A stretch of DNA of 34,304 nt from Planctomycetota bacterium. Its GTDB lineage: Bacteria; Planctomycetota; Phycisphaerae; SM23-33. Below, in pieces: positions 26,331 to 34,304 of this stretch. The notes beneath the pieces were generated by a model that did not search any database, was not told the DNA's origin, and saw only the letters and a list, made by a program, of their open reading frames with translations. The stretch covers positions 1 to 34,304 of the forward strand of contig JAJRYB010000018.1 of assembly GCA_024275995.1 (NCBI GenBank), read 5' to 3'. The translations under genes and the position numbers were made by a program. How positions within the stretch are numbered: the stretch's first letter is position 1; every line of letters begins with the position of its first letter.

Positions 26331-28880
26331 TCAGGCTGCATCCTTGGTCGTCTGGAATCGCTTGAGTTGGAGCAGCAGCACCGCCGTGCGAAGCTGCAGG
26401 TCGGACTCGAACTGTTTCCGGAGGTCGCGAGTCAATTCCCCGTTCTCGACGTCCTGAAGCAGATCGGTTTTCCGACGGATGTCGAGCCATCGCTTGAGCT
26501 GCTTGGGGGTCATGAATACTTTTACGTCCGGGTCCACGCCCCAGTCCTTGGCGCCGTTGCGCCGGTGGAGCAGCCGACCCGACGGCAGGTAGTAGTACGC
26601 CGTCGTCAGTTTGAGCAGCGCCCGGTGCTGTGGAATCGGGATCACGTTCTGCACGCTGCCCTTTCCATACGACCGCTGCCCGACGACGATGGCGCGTTTC
26701 CAGTCCTTCAGCGCGCCGCAGACTATCTCCGCCGCCGAGGCGCTTTGCTCGTTGACCAGCACCGCCAGGTTCCCGGAGAGGTATTTACCGCGGCCTACGG
26801 CGTCGTACTCGCGATTGGTGACCTGGCGACCCCGGGTGGAAATAATCCGGCCGGAAGAAAGAAACTCGTTTCCAACGCCGATCGCCGATCTCAACAATCC
26901 GCCGCGATTGAAACGCAGGTCCAGCACCAGCGACTTGATTCCCGCCGCTCGTAACTCGCCGAGCGTCTCGATGATGTCCCGCGTCGTGGTGCTCGTGAAC
27001 TGCGTGAGCCTCAGGTACCCGATGGACTTGTCCGCGTCCAGCTCGAACGACCACTCACCCGTTCCCGGCGCCCGCCGCCAACCCTTGATCGTTACGATGC
27101 TGATCTTCGCGCGTACGACGGGAATTTCGATCGGGCTTGGAAGCCCCTGGCGACGGATTCGAAGTTTTACCGTCGTACCGGCCCGACCCATGATCCGCCC
27201 TATGATCCTGCGAAGAGGAATGTCTTTCGTCGGTATTCCATCCACGGCTATGATCAGGTCGCCCGCCTTGATCCCGGCACGATACGCCGGCGAACCGGCA
27301 AGCGGCGTGATGACCTTCAGAGGCTCGCCGAGTTCTTTCGAAATCCGAATGCCGACACCGGTAAAGTTGCCGCGCGTGTCCTTGTTGAAATCTTCCACCC
27401 CCTGCGGCCAGATCATCGAACTGAACCGGTCCAGCTCGTTGAGAAATCCGTCGGCGAACTCCACCGCCAGGACCGCCACCGGAATTTCAACGCTGCGCTC
27501 GGAGGCGTCCAGTACCTCGTTCATCGCCAGTTGCAGGTCGAGATGATCCACGCGATCGCGCTTCTCTATGTTGCGCATCGCCTTATTGAGAGCATCGACG
27601 AACCGTTTCTTTTTGGCGGCGTCCTTCAATCCGGGGAAACTGTTCACGGCCTGCGGGGTTTCCGCGAGTGTCCGCACGCTGGAAAGCCCGCCGCGCGCAA
27701 GCTTGCGGAAATCGACCGCCGTAACGTAAGAGGCGTTCAGCAACTGGACCGCCTTCATGACCATGTCCGCATCGGCGTTACGGGTATACTCCTTCCATAT
27801 CGGCTCGGATTTGTCCGTCGAGGGCTGGGTCGTCGGCTTTTTTCCGTACATCGCGAGCACGCGAACGTGCCTCCGGACCTCCTTGAGCTTCTGGTAGTAT
27901 TTCTCCTCCTGCGGCGCAAGCTCTTTCAGTCCGCTGTATGCAGCCAGCGCCTCGTACCACTCGGCATCGGCGATGCTTTTTCTACCGCGGGCTTCCACGT
28001 CCGCCAACAGTGACTTCAACCACCCCTGAGTGGCGAACTTCTCCTTGTCCTCGGCAAGATCGCGCGCCAGGACGGCCTGCGAAAGAGCGCTGCGCCACGG
28101 CGACTTGCCCGTGACGACCTCAAGGTCGCCCAGTACCTCGATGAGCGGGTGTTCCGCCTCCGCGATGATCGCGACACCTTTCCTGCGCCGCTTGAGAGGC
28201 TCGGTTTGCAAGGACGACCACGCCGACTTATACGCCTCCATCCGCTCGAGCGCCGTTGCGCCCATCTCGGCGAGCATCTTTCCGTACCTGCTTCCGGAGG
28301 CGACCTTCATCGCCATGGCCTCGTTCAGGAGCCTCGTCGCCTTGTCCAGCGACTTGCGCGCCTGCTCACGGAGCTTTTTCGTGCTCTCCGCGTCGGCGAA
28401 CTCCAACGAGTTGGCGTTGCCGGCCTTGGACCAGGCATCCAACATCCCGGACACTTTCTTGCGAAGCTTCTCGACGCTCTTGTCATCGCCGAGTTTCTGC
28501 AAATACTCCTGCGCCAGGCGATACTGTTTCACGCGATGCACCGTATCGAGATACTGGCCGTGCCGTTCCGTGACAGACTTGCGCCTGAGCTGGACGTATT
28601 GCTCCAACAGGCGGCGAGCCTCGTGGGCGGACTGGTTCTTCGGAGCGACTTTCTCCGCGATTCGGATTTTCGCCAGCGCCTCGTCGAAACGTCCCGCCAT
28701 CGCCTGCTCGACGCCGGCGGCAAGCAGCTCGGAAGAACGCAAATCCGACGCCGCGGTCGTAGAGGTCCCGCTTCTTATCGCAAGCTCCTGCCCCGTCGCT
28801 ACCTGTCCGCCAAGCGCGGCAAGAAACATGAACGCGAGCAACGCGAATACCGTCCGATGCAATAGATTTCTGGGCTTCAC
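26331..28880 (-). CDS. S41 family C-terminal processing protease with PDZ domain and long helical N-terminal region
   Basis: PDZ AYRAGIKAGDLIIAVDG; IKSLVLDLRFNRGG; LVNEQSASAAEIVCGALKDWKRAIVVGQRSYGKGSVQ; GTG start after AGGAGA. Confidence 0.92.
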   Translation of the reverse strand: MKPRNLLHRTVFALLAFMFLAALGGQVATGQELAIRSGTSTTAASDLRSSELLAAGVEQAMAGRFDEALAKIRIAEKVAPKNQSAHEARRLLEQYVQLRRKSVTERHGQYLDTVHRVKQYRLAQEYLQKLGDDKSVEKLRKKVSGMLDAWSKAGNANSLEFADAESTKKLREQARKSLDKATRLLNEAMAMKVASGSRYGKMLAEMGATALERMEAYKSAWSSLQTEPLKRRRKGVAIIAEAEHPLIEVLGDLEVVTGKSPWRSALSQAVLARDLAEDKEKFATQGWLKSLLADVEARGRKSIADAEWYEALAAYSGLKELAPQEEKYYQKLKEVRRHVRVLAMYGKKPTTQPSTDKSEPIWKEYTRNADADMVMKAVQLLNASYVTAVDFRKLARGGLSSVRTLAETPQAVNSFPGLKDAAKKKRFVDALNKAMRNIEKRDRVDHLDLQLAMNEVLDASERSVEIPVAVLAVEFADGFLNELDRFSSMIWPQGVEDFNKDTRGNFTGVGIRISKELGEPLKVITPLAGSPAYRAGIKAGDLIIAVDGIPTKDIPLRRIIGRIMGRAGTTVKLRIRRQGLPSPIEIPVVRAKISIVTIKGWRRAPGTGEWSFELDADKSIGYLRLTQFTSTTTRDIIETLGELRAAGIKSLVLDLRFNRGGLLRSAIGVGNEFLSSGRIISTRGRQVTNREYDAVGRGKYLSGNLAVLVNEQSASAAEIVCGALKDWKRAIVVGQRSYGKGSVQNVIPIPQHRALLKLTTAYYYLPSGRLLHRRNGAKDWGVDPDVKVFMTPKQLKRWLDIRRKTDLLQDVENGELTRDLRKQFESDLQLRTAVLLLQLKRFQTTKDAA

Positions 28881-28924
28881 TACTGTCTCCTGTTACGAAT
28901 CCAACGATCTATCCATTTAAGACG

Positions 28925-28979
28925 TCGAATCGCTTAATAGGTTCGGCCTTTTTTAACTTCTAAAACATCGGCGATTCGA
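28925..28979. promoter_or_regulatory. Perfect 9-bp inverted repeat upstream of the S41 protease gene
   Basis: TCGAATCGC (28925-28933)/GCGATTCGA (28971-28979). Confidence 0.4.
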
Positions 28980-29024
28980 ATAGGGCTTCTCTAGGAGTTA
29001 ACGCATTTGTCCGACGGATAATCG

Positions 29025-29876
29025 TCAAAATCGCCCAGCCGGCTGAGCGCGTCCATCGTCGGTGTCGTATGCCGGACCCGTCTGGACGCGTCCGCGGATT
29101 TCGACGCGCTCGATCGATTCGGCCCGGCCGGTCATCTCGTCCACGCCCACCACCACGCCGCACAAACGCGGATCACCCCTGGCTACTTCGAAGTGCGCCG
29201 GCATTCCCGTAGTCAAGGCGCTCAGGACGCGATCCTTTCGCCGTCCGAGCACGCCGTCGTAGGGGCCCGTCATACCAAGGTCCGAGACAAACGCCGTTCC
29301 CTTATCGAGCACGCATGCGTCCGCCGTCGGAACGTGCGTATGAGTGCCGAAAACAATGCTGGCGCGCCCGTTCAGGTTCCATCCCATGGCGATTTTTTCG
29401 CTGGACGCTTCGGCGTGCATGTCCACGATGCGAATCCGCACGCTCTCGGGTATCTCGCGGAACGCCTTTTCGACCGCTTCCCACGGAGAGTTGTTCGAGC
29501 CCATGAACAGCTGGCCGAGCAGGCACGTGACGGACGCCTCGTGACCGCTCGTCTTGGTCTGGACGACGGTCCAGCGTTTTCCCGCAGCCGGCGTCGGAAG
29601 GTTCGCCGGTCGAACAATACGATCCGACGTCTCGAGCACCTCGATGATCTCACGCTTGCGATACACATGATCTCCGAGCGTAACTGCATCCACGCCGTAG
29701 CGGAGCAGCTTCGTGAATATCTGCGGCGTCAGACCGCTCCCGCCGGCTGCGTTCTCGGCGTTGCAGACGACTAGCTCCAGGTTGTGACTGGCGATAAGTT
29801 CAGGCAGGTGGTCGGCCAGGAGCACCCTTCCGGGCCTGCCTACCACGTCACCTACGCAAAGAATATTTATGGACAT
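29025..29876 (-). CDS. YmdB-like (TIGR00282) metallophosphoesterase
   Basis: INILCVGDVVGRPGR, VVCNAENAAGGSGLT, DAVTLGDHVYRKREI, VFGTHTHVPTADACVLDKGTAFVSDLGMTGP. Confidence 0.92.
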   Translation of the reverse strand: MSINILCVGDVVGRPGRVLLADHLPELIASHNLELVVCNAENAAGGSGLTPQIFTKLLRYGVDAVTLGDHVYRKREIIEVLETSDRIVRPANLPTPAAGKRWTVVQTKTSGHEASVTCLLGQLFMGSNNSPWEAVEKAFREIPESVRIRIVDMHAEASSEKIAMGWNLNGRASIVFGTHTHVPTADACVLDKGTAFVSDLGMTGPYDGVLGRRKDRVLSALTTGMPAHFEVARGDPRLCGVVVGVDEMTGRAESIERVEIRGRVQTGPAYDTDDGRAQPAGRF

Positions 29877-29910
29877 AACACCCGTACTTTCCAGGGCCTC
29901 GTTCAGGTCT

Positions 29911-30010
29911 ATTGATGTTCGTATCGTAAATGTAACCTTCGGGTTCCGTTTCGACCCGATTTGACTGACGCAACCCCGTAAGGGGTTGCATTGGCGGCAC
30001 GAAGATCAAT
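29911..30010. repeat. 100-bp nested palindromic intergenic element (UUCG and GNRA tetraloop hairpins)
   Basis: Outer arms ATTGATgTTCGT/ACGAAgATCAAT; AACC-TTCG-GGTT (29934-29945); GCAACCCC-GTAA-GGGGTTGC (29970-29989). Confidence 0.65.
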
Positions 30011-30082
30011 AAATGAAGTATACACTCACGAATAATCATTCCAAGTGCATTTCCGTCTACGTTGCGGTATCATGTAACTATC

Positions 30083-30421
30083 ATGATCCAGTGCGAACAA
30101 TGCGAACACTGCCGTCGCTCGGAGACAGGCGAAATATCCTTCTCGTGCGATCCGTTCCGCAACATCAAGGAGCCCGAGTGCCTCCAGAAATGGCAGCTCC
30201 TCAAGATCAACCAGATGGTCGCAAGCTACCAGGCGACACTCGACTACTACCGCAAGCTCGCGCCGATGCAGGAGAAGATGTTCAAGGTCATGGAGCACGA
30301 GCTTGACGGTATGAGCGAGTCCGAAAAGTGGAAGATCGCCGACGAGGAAGAGGAAGAGGACGACCTCCCTTACGATGAGGACACCTGGAAGCCGGACGAC
30401 TCCTCGGGCGGACTGCTCTAG
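30083..30421 (+). CDS. Hypothetical protein, Cys-rich N-terminus, acidic C-terminus
   Basis: MIQCEQCEHCRRSETGEISFSCDPF...ADEEEEEDDLPYDEDTWKPDDSSGG. Confidence 0.7.
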   Translation: MIQCEQCEHCRRSETGEISFSCDPFRNIKEPECLQKWQLLKINQMVASYQATLDYYRKLAPMQEKMFKVMEHELDGMSESEKWKIADEEEEEDDLPYDEDTWKPDDSSGGLL

Positions 30422-30423
30422 AT

Positions 30424-31434
30424 TCAGATTGCTACATGCGTCCGCCCCCCTTCGGCGGCACCCTGGACCGCCAGCGCCACGCGCGACGCTGCCAGCACCT
30501 CGCCCGTCGTGAGATCCTCCTCGTCCGTCTCGGAGGCGATGTCCTTCAGGAACGAGTCGAAGTATCCACCCGCTACGTCCGGCTCCGCATCCATCCACTC
30601 GATGGGTTTTTCTCCGCAGCCGCCCATGAACACGCGCTTGTCCGTCGCCGATGTTTCGAGCACGCCATTCTCGCCGTGCAGCGTCATGCGCCAGTACTGC
30701 GGCATGTCGTATCCGCCGCGCTGCGGCGAGAGGTAAGACACGTCGCCCATTACCCCTCCGTCGTTGTCCAGCCGCAGCAGCATCTGCGCCCCCACCTGGA
30801 AGGACGGGCACTCGGTGAAAGAGGCGTTCCAGACGCGCGCCGCGACGACCTCCACGAACCTGCGCCCGGTTATCCAGGGTATCGCGTCCATCGCGTGGAT
30901 GGCGATATCGTTGATCGTGCCGCCGTGCATACCTTCCTCGAAGTACCACGACGGGCGCGAACCGTACATCAGCGGATGCTGCCCGGCGAAGGTTACCGTG
31001 TGGACTTCACCTATGACGCCCTGGCGGACCAGCCGTCGCATCGAGCGGAACTGCCCGCCGTCGCGCAGGTCGAGTTGGCAGCCGACACGGAGATTCCTCT
31101 CGCGCGACAGGACCGCGATTCTCTCCAACTCCTCCGGCGACGTGCAGATCGGCTTGTCGCTGATGACGTGCAGGCCGGCTTCCAGGCCCGCGATGATTAT
31201 TTTTCCGCGTCGCCCGTAGCGGTCGCCAACCGCCAGCGCGTCGCACTCGATATCCGCGAACATCTGCGCGTAATCGTCGTGCGTGATTTTGACTTTCCCT
31301 TGCGAGACAAGCCGCTCGCGCGTCGGCGCGTGAGGTTCGCAGGCGGCGACGATCTCGACGTCCTTCCGTTCGGAAAGCAGCTCGTACAGCACTTCGATAT
31401 GCCCGTGTCTCAGGCCCGCAAACGCAATTCGCAT
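30424..31434 (-). CDS. Gfo/Idh/MocA family oxidoreductase
   Basis: MRIAFAGLRHGHIEVLYELL, IIAGLEAGLHVISDKPICTSPEELERI. Confidence 0.85.
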   Translation of the reverse strand: MRIAFAGLRHGHIEVLYELLSERKDVEIVAACEPHAPTRERLVSQGKVKITHDDYAQMFADIECDALAVGDRYGRRGKIIIAGLEAGLHVISDKPICTSPEELERIAVLSRERNLRVGCQLDLRDGGQFRSMRRLVRQGVIGEVHTVTFAGQHPLMYGSRPSWYFEEGMHGGTINDIAIHAMDAIPWITGRRFVEVVAARVWNASFTECPSFQVGAQMLLRLDNDGGVMGDVSYLSPQRGGYDMPQYWRMTLHGENGVLETSATDKRVFMGGCGEKPIEWMDAEPDVAGGYFDSFLKDIASETDEEDLTTGEVLAASRVALAVQGAAEGGRTHVAI

Positions 31435-31486
31435 GTATTCGCCTTTCGGTATATGTTACAGCGCACTCCGGTTGTCACTGCCTTTT

Positions 31487-31662
31487 GGGCACTTTGAATA
31501 ATTCATTTCTGCTGCGAACGGCTGCAAATCGTGCCACCTTCGTTGTCGGGCTAAAATCGTCCTCGACGTAGTTATTACTACGCCTGTGGGGATTTTAACC
31601 CTCCGTCTCGGTGACGCGATTTTCGCTCGTTCTCGCGATGAAAGCAATTATTCAAAGTACCC
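31487..31662. mobile_element. 176-bp fully symmetric palindromic MITE-like element
   Basis: 17-bp terminal inverted repeats (1 mismatch) GGGCACTTTGAATAATT/AATTATTCAAAGTACCC; GGGCTAAAATC/GATTTTAACCC; central CGTAG-TTATTA-CTACG. All pairs share the same centre at 31574.5. Confidence 0.75.
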
Positions 31663-33070
31663 TTATCGCCGAGGGGCCCTGAAGCCCGTATCGTTTCATC
31701 TTCTTGTATAGCGTCGTCCGGTTGATGCCGAGCTGGTTGGCGGTCTCCTGGCGATTCCCGTTGTTCGCGCGAAGCGCCGCCAGGATGATTCGTTTTTCAG
31801 GCCCGGCGAGCGCTTCTGAAAGCGTCGTCGGCTGGGTTGGCGCGTCCACCTCGTCGGTCGCCTCACCGGCGCCGCCCAGCACCGCCGCGGGAAGGTCGCC
31901 CACGCCCACCACCGATTGGCGGCAGAGCACCAATGCGCGCTCGACACAGTTCTCCAGTTCGCGCACGTTGCCCGGCCAGTCGTATCGCTGCATCCGCTCC
32001 ATCGACTCCGGACTGAAGCCCCGCACTCTACTAGCGGCGCCCTGCTGGTACTTGCCCAGGAAATGCTCCGCCAGGAGCGGGGTATCGCCGATCCGCTCCC
32101 GTAGCGTCGGCAGAGCGATGTTCACGACGTTCACCCGGTAATAAAGGTCCTCCCGAAACCGCCCCGCCTTCACCTCCTCCGCGAGATCGTGGTTCGTCGC
32201 CAGGATCACCCGAACGTTCACCTCGCGCGTGGTATTGCTTCCAAGCGCCTCGAAGCGTCGCTCCTGAAGCACCCGAAGCAGCTTCACCTGCAACTGCGGT
32301 GACGCGGTCGATACCTCGTCCAGGAAAATCGTCCCGTTGTCCGCAGCCGCGAACTTGCCGGGCTTGTCCACCACGGCGCCGGTGAACGCGCCTCGCACGT
32401 GCCCGAACAGCTCGCTCTCCAGCAGCGTGTCCGGAAGCGCCCCGCACGCCACCTCGATAAAAGGCTCGTTCGCCCGCGGGCTGCGTCCATGAATCGCCCT
32501 GGCGATCATGCTCTTTCCCGTGCCGCTTTCACCGGTAATCAGGACGGTGCTTTTACTGTCGGCGACGGCCTCGATGAGGTCGAACACCTTCGCCATGCGA
32601 TAGTCCTGGCCGATGATATTCTCGTAACTGTATCTCTCGCGAAGCGCCGCCTTGAGGCGCCGGTTCTCCTCGATGAGCTGCTGCTGGTGCAGCGCCCGCT
32701 GAACCGCCAGACGCACGTCGTCGTCGATAATCGGCTTGGTGAGATAATCGTACGCGCCTTCCTTGATCGCCTCGACCGCCGATTCGATCGTTCCGTAACC
32801 GGTAATCAGGATAACCACCGTCCCGGGATGGTTCGCCTTGATGTATCGAAGCATCTCGAAGCCGTTGCTTTCCGGCATGCTTACGTCGGTCAGCACCAGG
32901 TGATACGATCCGGCCTTGAGACAATCGATCCCCTGGGCGATTGACGGACTTTTCGTCACGTCGTATCCGTCCAGCTCGAGGAACCCGCCAAGGCTGTCCA
33001 GCACTATCGGATCGTCGTCCACCAGGAGGACCCGCGCGATTTTCGAATCCGTGTTTTGCTCCTGCACCAT
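31652..33070 (-). CDS. NtrC-family sigma54-dependent response regulator (REC-AAA+-Fis HTH)
   Basis: VLLVDDDPIVLDS, LVLTDVSMPESNGFEM, LTKPI, GESGTGKSMIA, GHVRGAFTGA, Fis HTH ANQLGINRTTLYKKMKRYGL. Confidence 0.95.
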   Translation of the reverse strand: MVQEQNTDSKIARVLLVDDDPIVLDSLGGFLELDGYDVTKSPSIAQGIDCLKAGSYHLVLTDVSMPESNGFEMLRYIKANHPGTVVILITGYGTIESAVEAIKEGAYDYLTKPIIDDDVRLAVQRALHQQQLIEENRRLKAALRERYSYENIIGQDYRMAKVFDLIEAVADSKSTVLITGESGTGKSMIARAIHGRSPRANEPFIEVACGALPDTLLESELFGHVRGAFTGAVVDKPGKFAAADNGTIFLDEVSTASPQLQVKLLRVLQERRFEALGSNTTREVNVRVILATNHDLAEEVKAGRFREDLYYRVNVVNIALPTLRERIGDTPLLAEHFLGKYQQGAASRVRGFSPESMERMQRYDWPGNVRELENCVERALVLCRQSVVGVGDLPAAVLGGAGEATDEVDAPTQPTTLSEALAGPEKRIILAALRANNGNRQETANQLGINRTTLYKKMKRYGLQGPSAIRVL

Positions 33071-34071
33071 TATTGCTCCTGCCGATGCGTCGGCGTCGCG
33101 GGTAGACGGACCGTCATGACCGCCCCTCCGTTTTCGCCGCAGGACGCCGAGATCGTTCCTCCGATCCGCTCGGTGATCTCGCGCGATATCGCCAGTCCCA
33201 GGCCCATGCCTCCACCGCCCTTGGTCGTGTAGAACGGTTCGAATATGCGCTCCTCCGACCCCGGCGGTATTCCGCAACCGTTATCGGAGAACTCGACGAC
33301 GCACCGATCGTCCCCGCTCGCCAGGCGTATCTTCAGCAGCCCACCGTCGCTCATGGCGTCCAGCGAGTTGCGGATAACGTTGCAGAACACCTGGAACATA
33401 CCCGACGGCGTCGCCGTTTCGCTGTTGTCCATTTCGCACACTATCGCTGCGCCCAGGGCGTCCGCTCGCGGCTGCATCGCGACGATGGCTTCGGCGAGCA
33501 GTTCCGAAACGCCCTGACGCCGCCCGGCGCCCGAGTCGCCTTCGCCCTCATCGCGCAGCTCGCGGATGACCTGTGCTATCCGTCGCAACCCGGACCGCGC
33601 CGAGGCGAGGTGCCTGCGGGCGTCTTCACCCGCCAGGCGTTCAGCCAGCCCGACGTATCGCAGCACGCCGTCCAGCGGATTGTTCAACTCGTGCGCCACG
33701 CGGGCGGCAAGCTTGCCGGAAGCCGCCATTCGCTCGCTCGTCGCCAGCCGGCGCTCCATCGACACGCGACCGGAAACGTCCGTCGCTACGATCAGGAGAG
33801 GCGAATCTTCACCACCGGCCTCGACGAGCGGACGGACCGATACGTCCAGCGTCAACCGCCTGCCATCGGCGCCCGTGACGGAAACGCCCCGCAGCGTATG
33901 TTCGCCGTCCTCGCCAACGCGAATGAGATGAGAGATTTGAGACTCATCCGGCCGCAGCGTCCTGGCGGCTGCGTTGCGCCACAGCACGGCGCCATCCCTG
34001 CCGACGAGCAGCACAGCCTGCGGCAATGCATCCAGTGCGACGAGCAGCATTTCTTTGACCGATGAGTTCAT
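33070..34071 (-). CDS. Soluble PAS-like sensor histidine kinase (NtrB-like), TAATG overlap with the regulator
   Basis: RVAHELNNPLDGVLRYV H-box, NVIRNSLDAM N-box, FSDNGCGIPP, FEPFYTTKGGGGMGLGLAISREI. Confidence 0.94.
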   Translation of the reverse strand: MNSSVKEMLLVALDALPQAVLLVGRDGAVLWRNAAARTLRPDESQISHLIRVGEDGEHTLRGVSVTGADGRRLTLDVSVRPLVEAGGEDSPLLIVATDVSGRVSMERRLATSERMAASGKLAARVAHELNNPLDGVLRYVGLAERLAGEDARRHLASARSGLRRIAQVIRELRDEGEGDSGAGRRQGVSELLAEAIVAMQPRADALGAAIVCEMDNSETATPSGMFQVFCNVIRNSLDAMSDGGLLKIRLASGDDRCVVEFSDNGCGIPPGSEERIFEPFYTTKGGGGMGLGLAISREITERIGGTISASCGENGGAVMTVRLPATPTHRQEQ

Positions 34072-34085
34072 GAGCGTGAGCCGAC

Positions 34086-34114
34086 ATCGTATTTCTCGTG
34101 TTGTCTTAAGTCAA
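34086..34114 (-). promoter_or_regulatory. Putative sigma70-type promoter for the kinase-regulator operon
   Basis: Minus strand TTGACT-N17-TACGAT; predicted start a few nt from the ATG at 34071 (leaderless or very short leader). Confidence 0.4.
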
Positions 34115-34139
34115 CATGCGTTTCCAGAAAGCAACATCC

Positions 34140-34304
34140 TTCGGACGCACCCGTCCGTACCAGAGCGTACCGTTTCGTACCACTTCGGACAGTTTCGCAA
34201 ATCCCGGGACAACCTGGGACAACCAGGAACCACTAGAGAACGAAAAAAAACAGGGTTTGGAGACCTGGGATCAGGGTTCGAGAAGGCGTAACATCTTTAG
34301 TATT
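34140..34304. repeat. Degenerate intergenic repeat element, right copy, inverted relative to the left window end
   Basis: AGCGTACCGTTTCGTAC (34164-34180), GGGACAACCAGGAAC (34216-34230) and CGTAACATCTT (34287-34297) are exact reverse complements of left-end blocks. Confidence 0.75.

Noticed and set aside
25031-26341. 436-aa minus-strand ORF opposite the RDD gene
   Set aside because: Antisense shadow frame; Arg/His-rich, no domain.
1-34304. CRISPR array, prophage, integron or anti-phage defence island
   Set aside because: No regular spaced repeats, Cas, integrase, capsid, toxin-antitoxin or restriction genes recognised; content is core metabolism.

Overview
The window looks like a Planctomycetes/Phycisphaerae-type bacterial chromosome segment; this taxonomy is inferred from gene content and repeat style, not computed. 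It is mostly housekeeping genes. A long minus-strand run reads priA, pheA, tpiA, secG, yicC, gmk, rpoZ, coaC, coaB, dut, ftsK, glycosyltransferase. Plus-strand operons are uORF-pdxJ-dapA and M16 peptidase-FTCD-like-zinc protein-lipoprotein-RDD. There are also two Gfo/Idh/MocA oxidoreductases, a cupin, an S41 protease, a YmdB-like phosphoesterase and an NtrB/NtrC-type pair. No tRNA, rRNA, CRISPR array, transposase or prophage was recognised. The most interesting locus is about 0.58-2.83 kb. It holds a PspF-like sigma54 activator without a receiver domain, then a near-consensus sigma54 -24/-12 promoter, then a pseudo-receiver ORF that has lost the Asp, Ser/Thr and Lys signature residues. After that comes a ~400-nt apparently non-coding region packed with hairpins. 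Two of these hairpins display the identical 12-nt loop GAGTTGAGCGCC on different stems, one shows a CU-rich anti-Shine-Dalgarno-like loop, and the region ends in tandem intrinsic terminators. I could not match it to RNase P RNA, tmRNA, SRP RNA or 6S RNA by eye. Other points of interest are a degenerate repeat family at both window ends in inverted orientation, a symmetric 176-bp palindromic MITE-like element that supplies the stop codon of the NtrC-like gene, a SecG with a chitobiase-C-like tail, a 23-aa uORF coupled to pdxJ, and a coaB/coaC pair separated by inverted 9-mer repeats.
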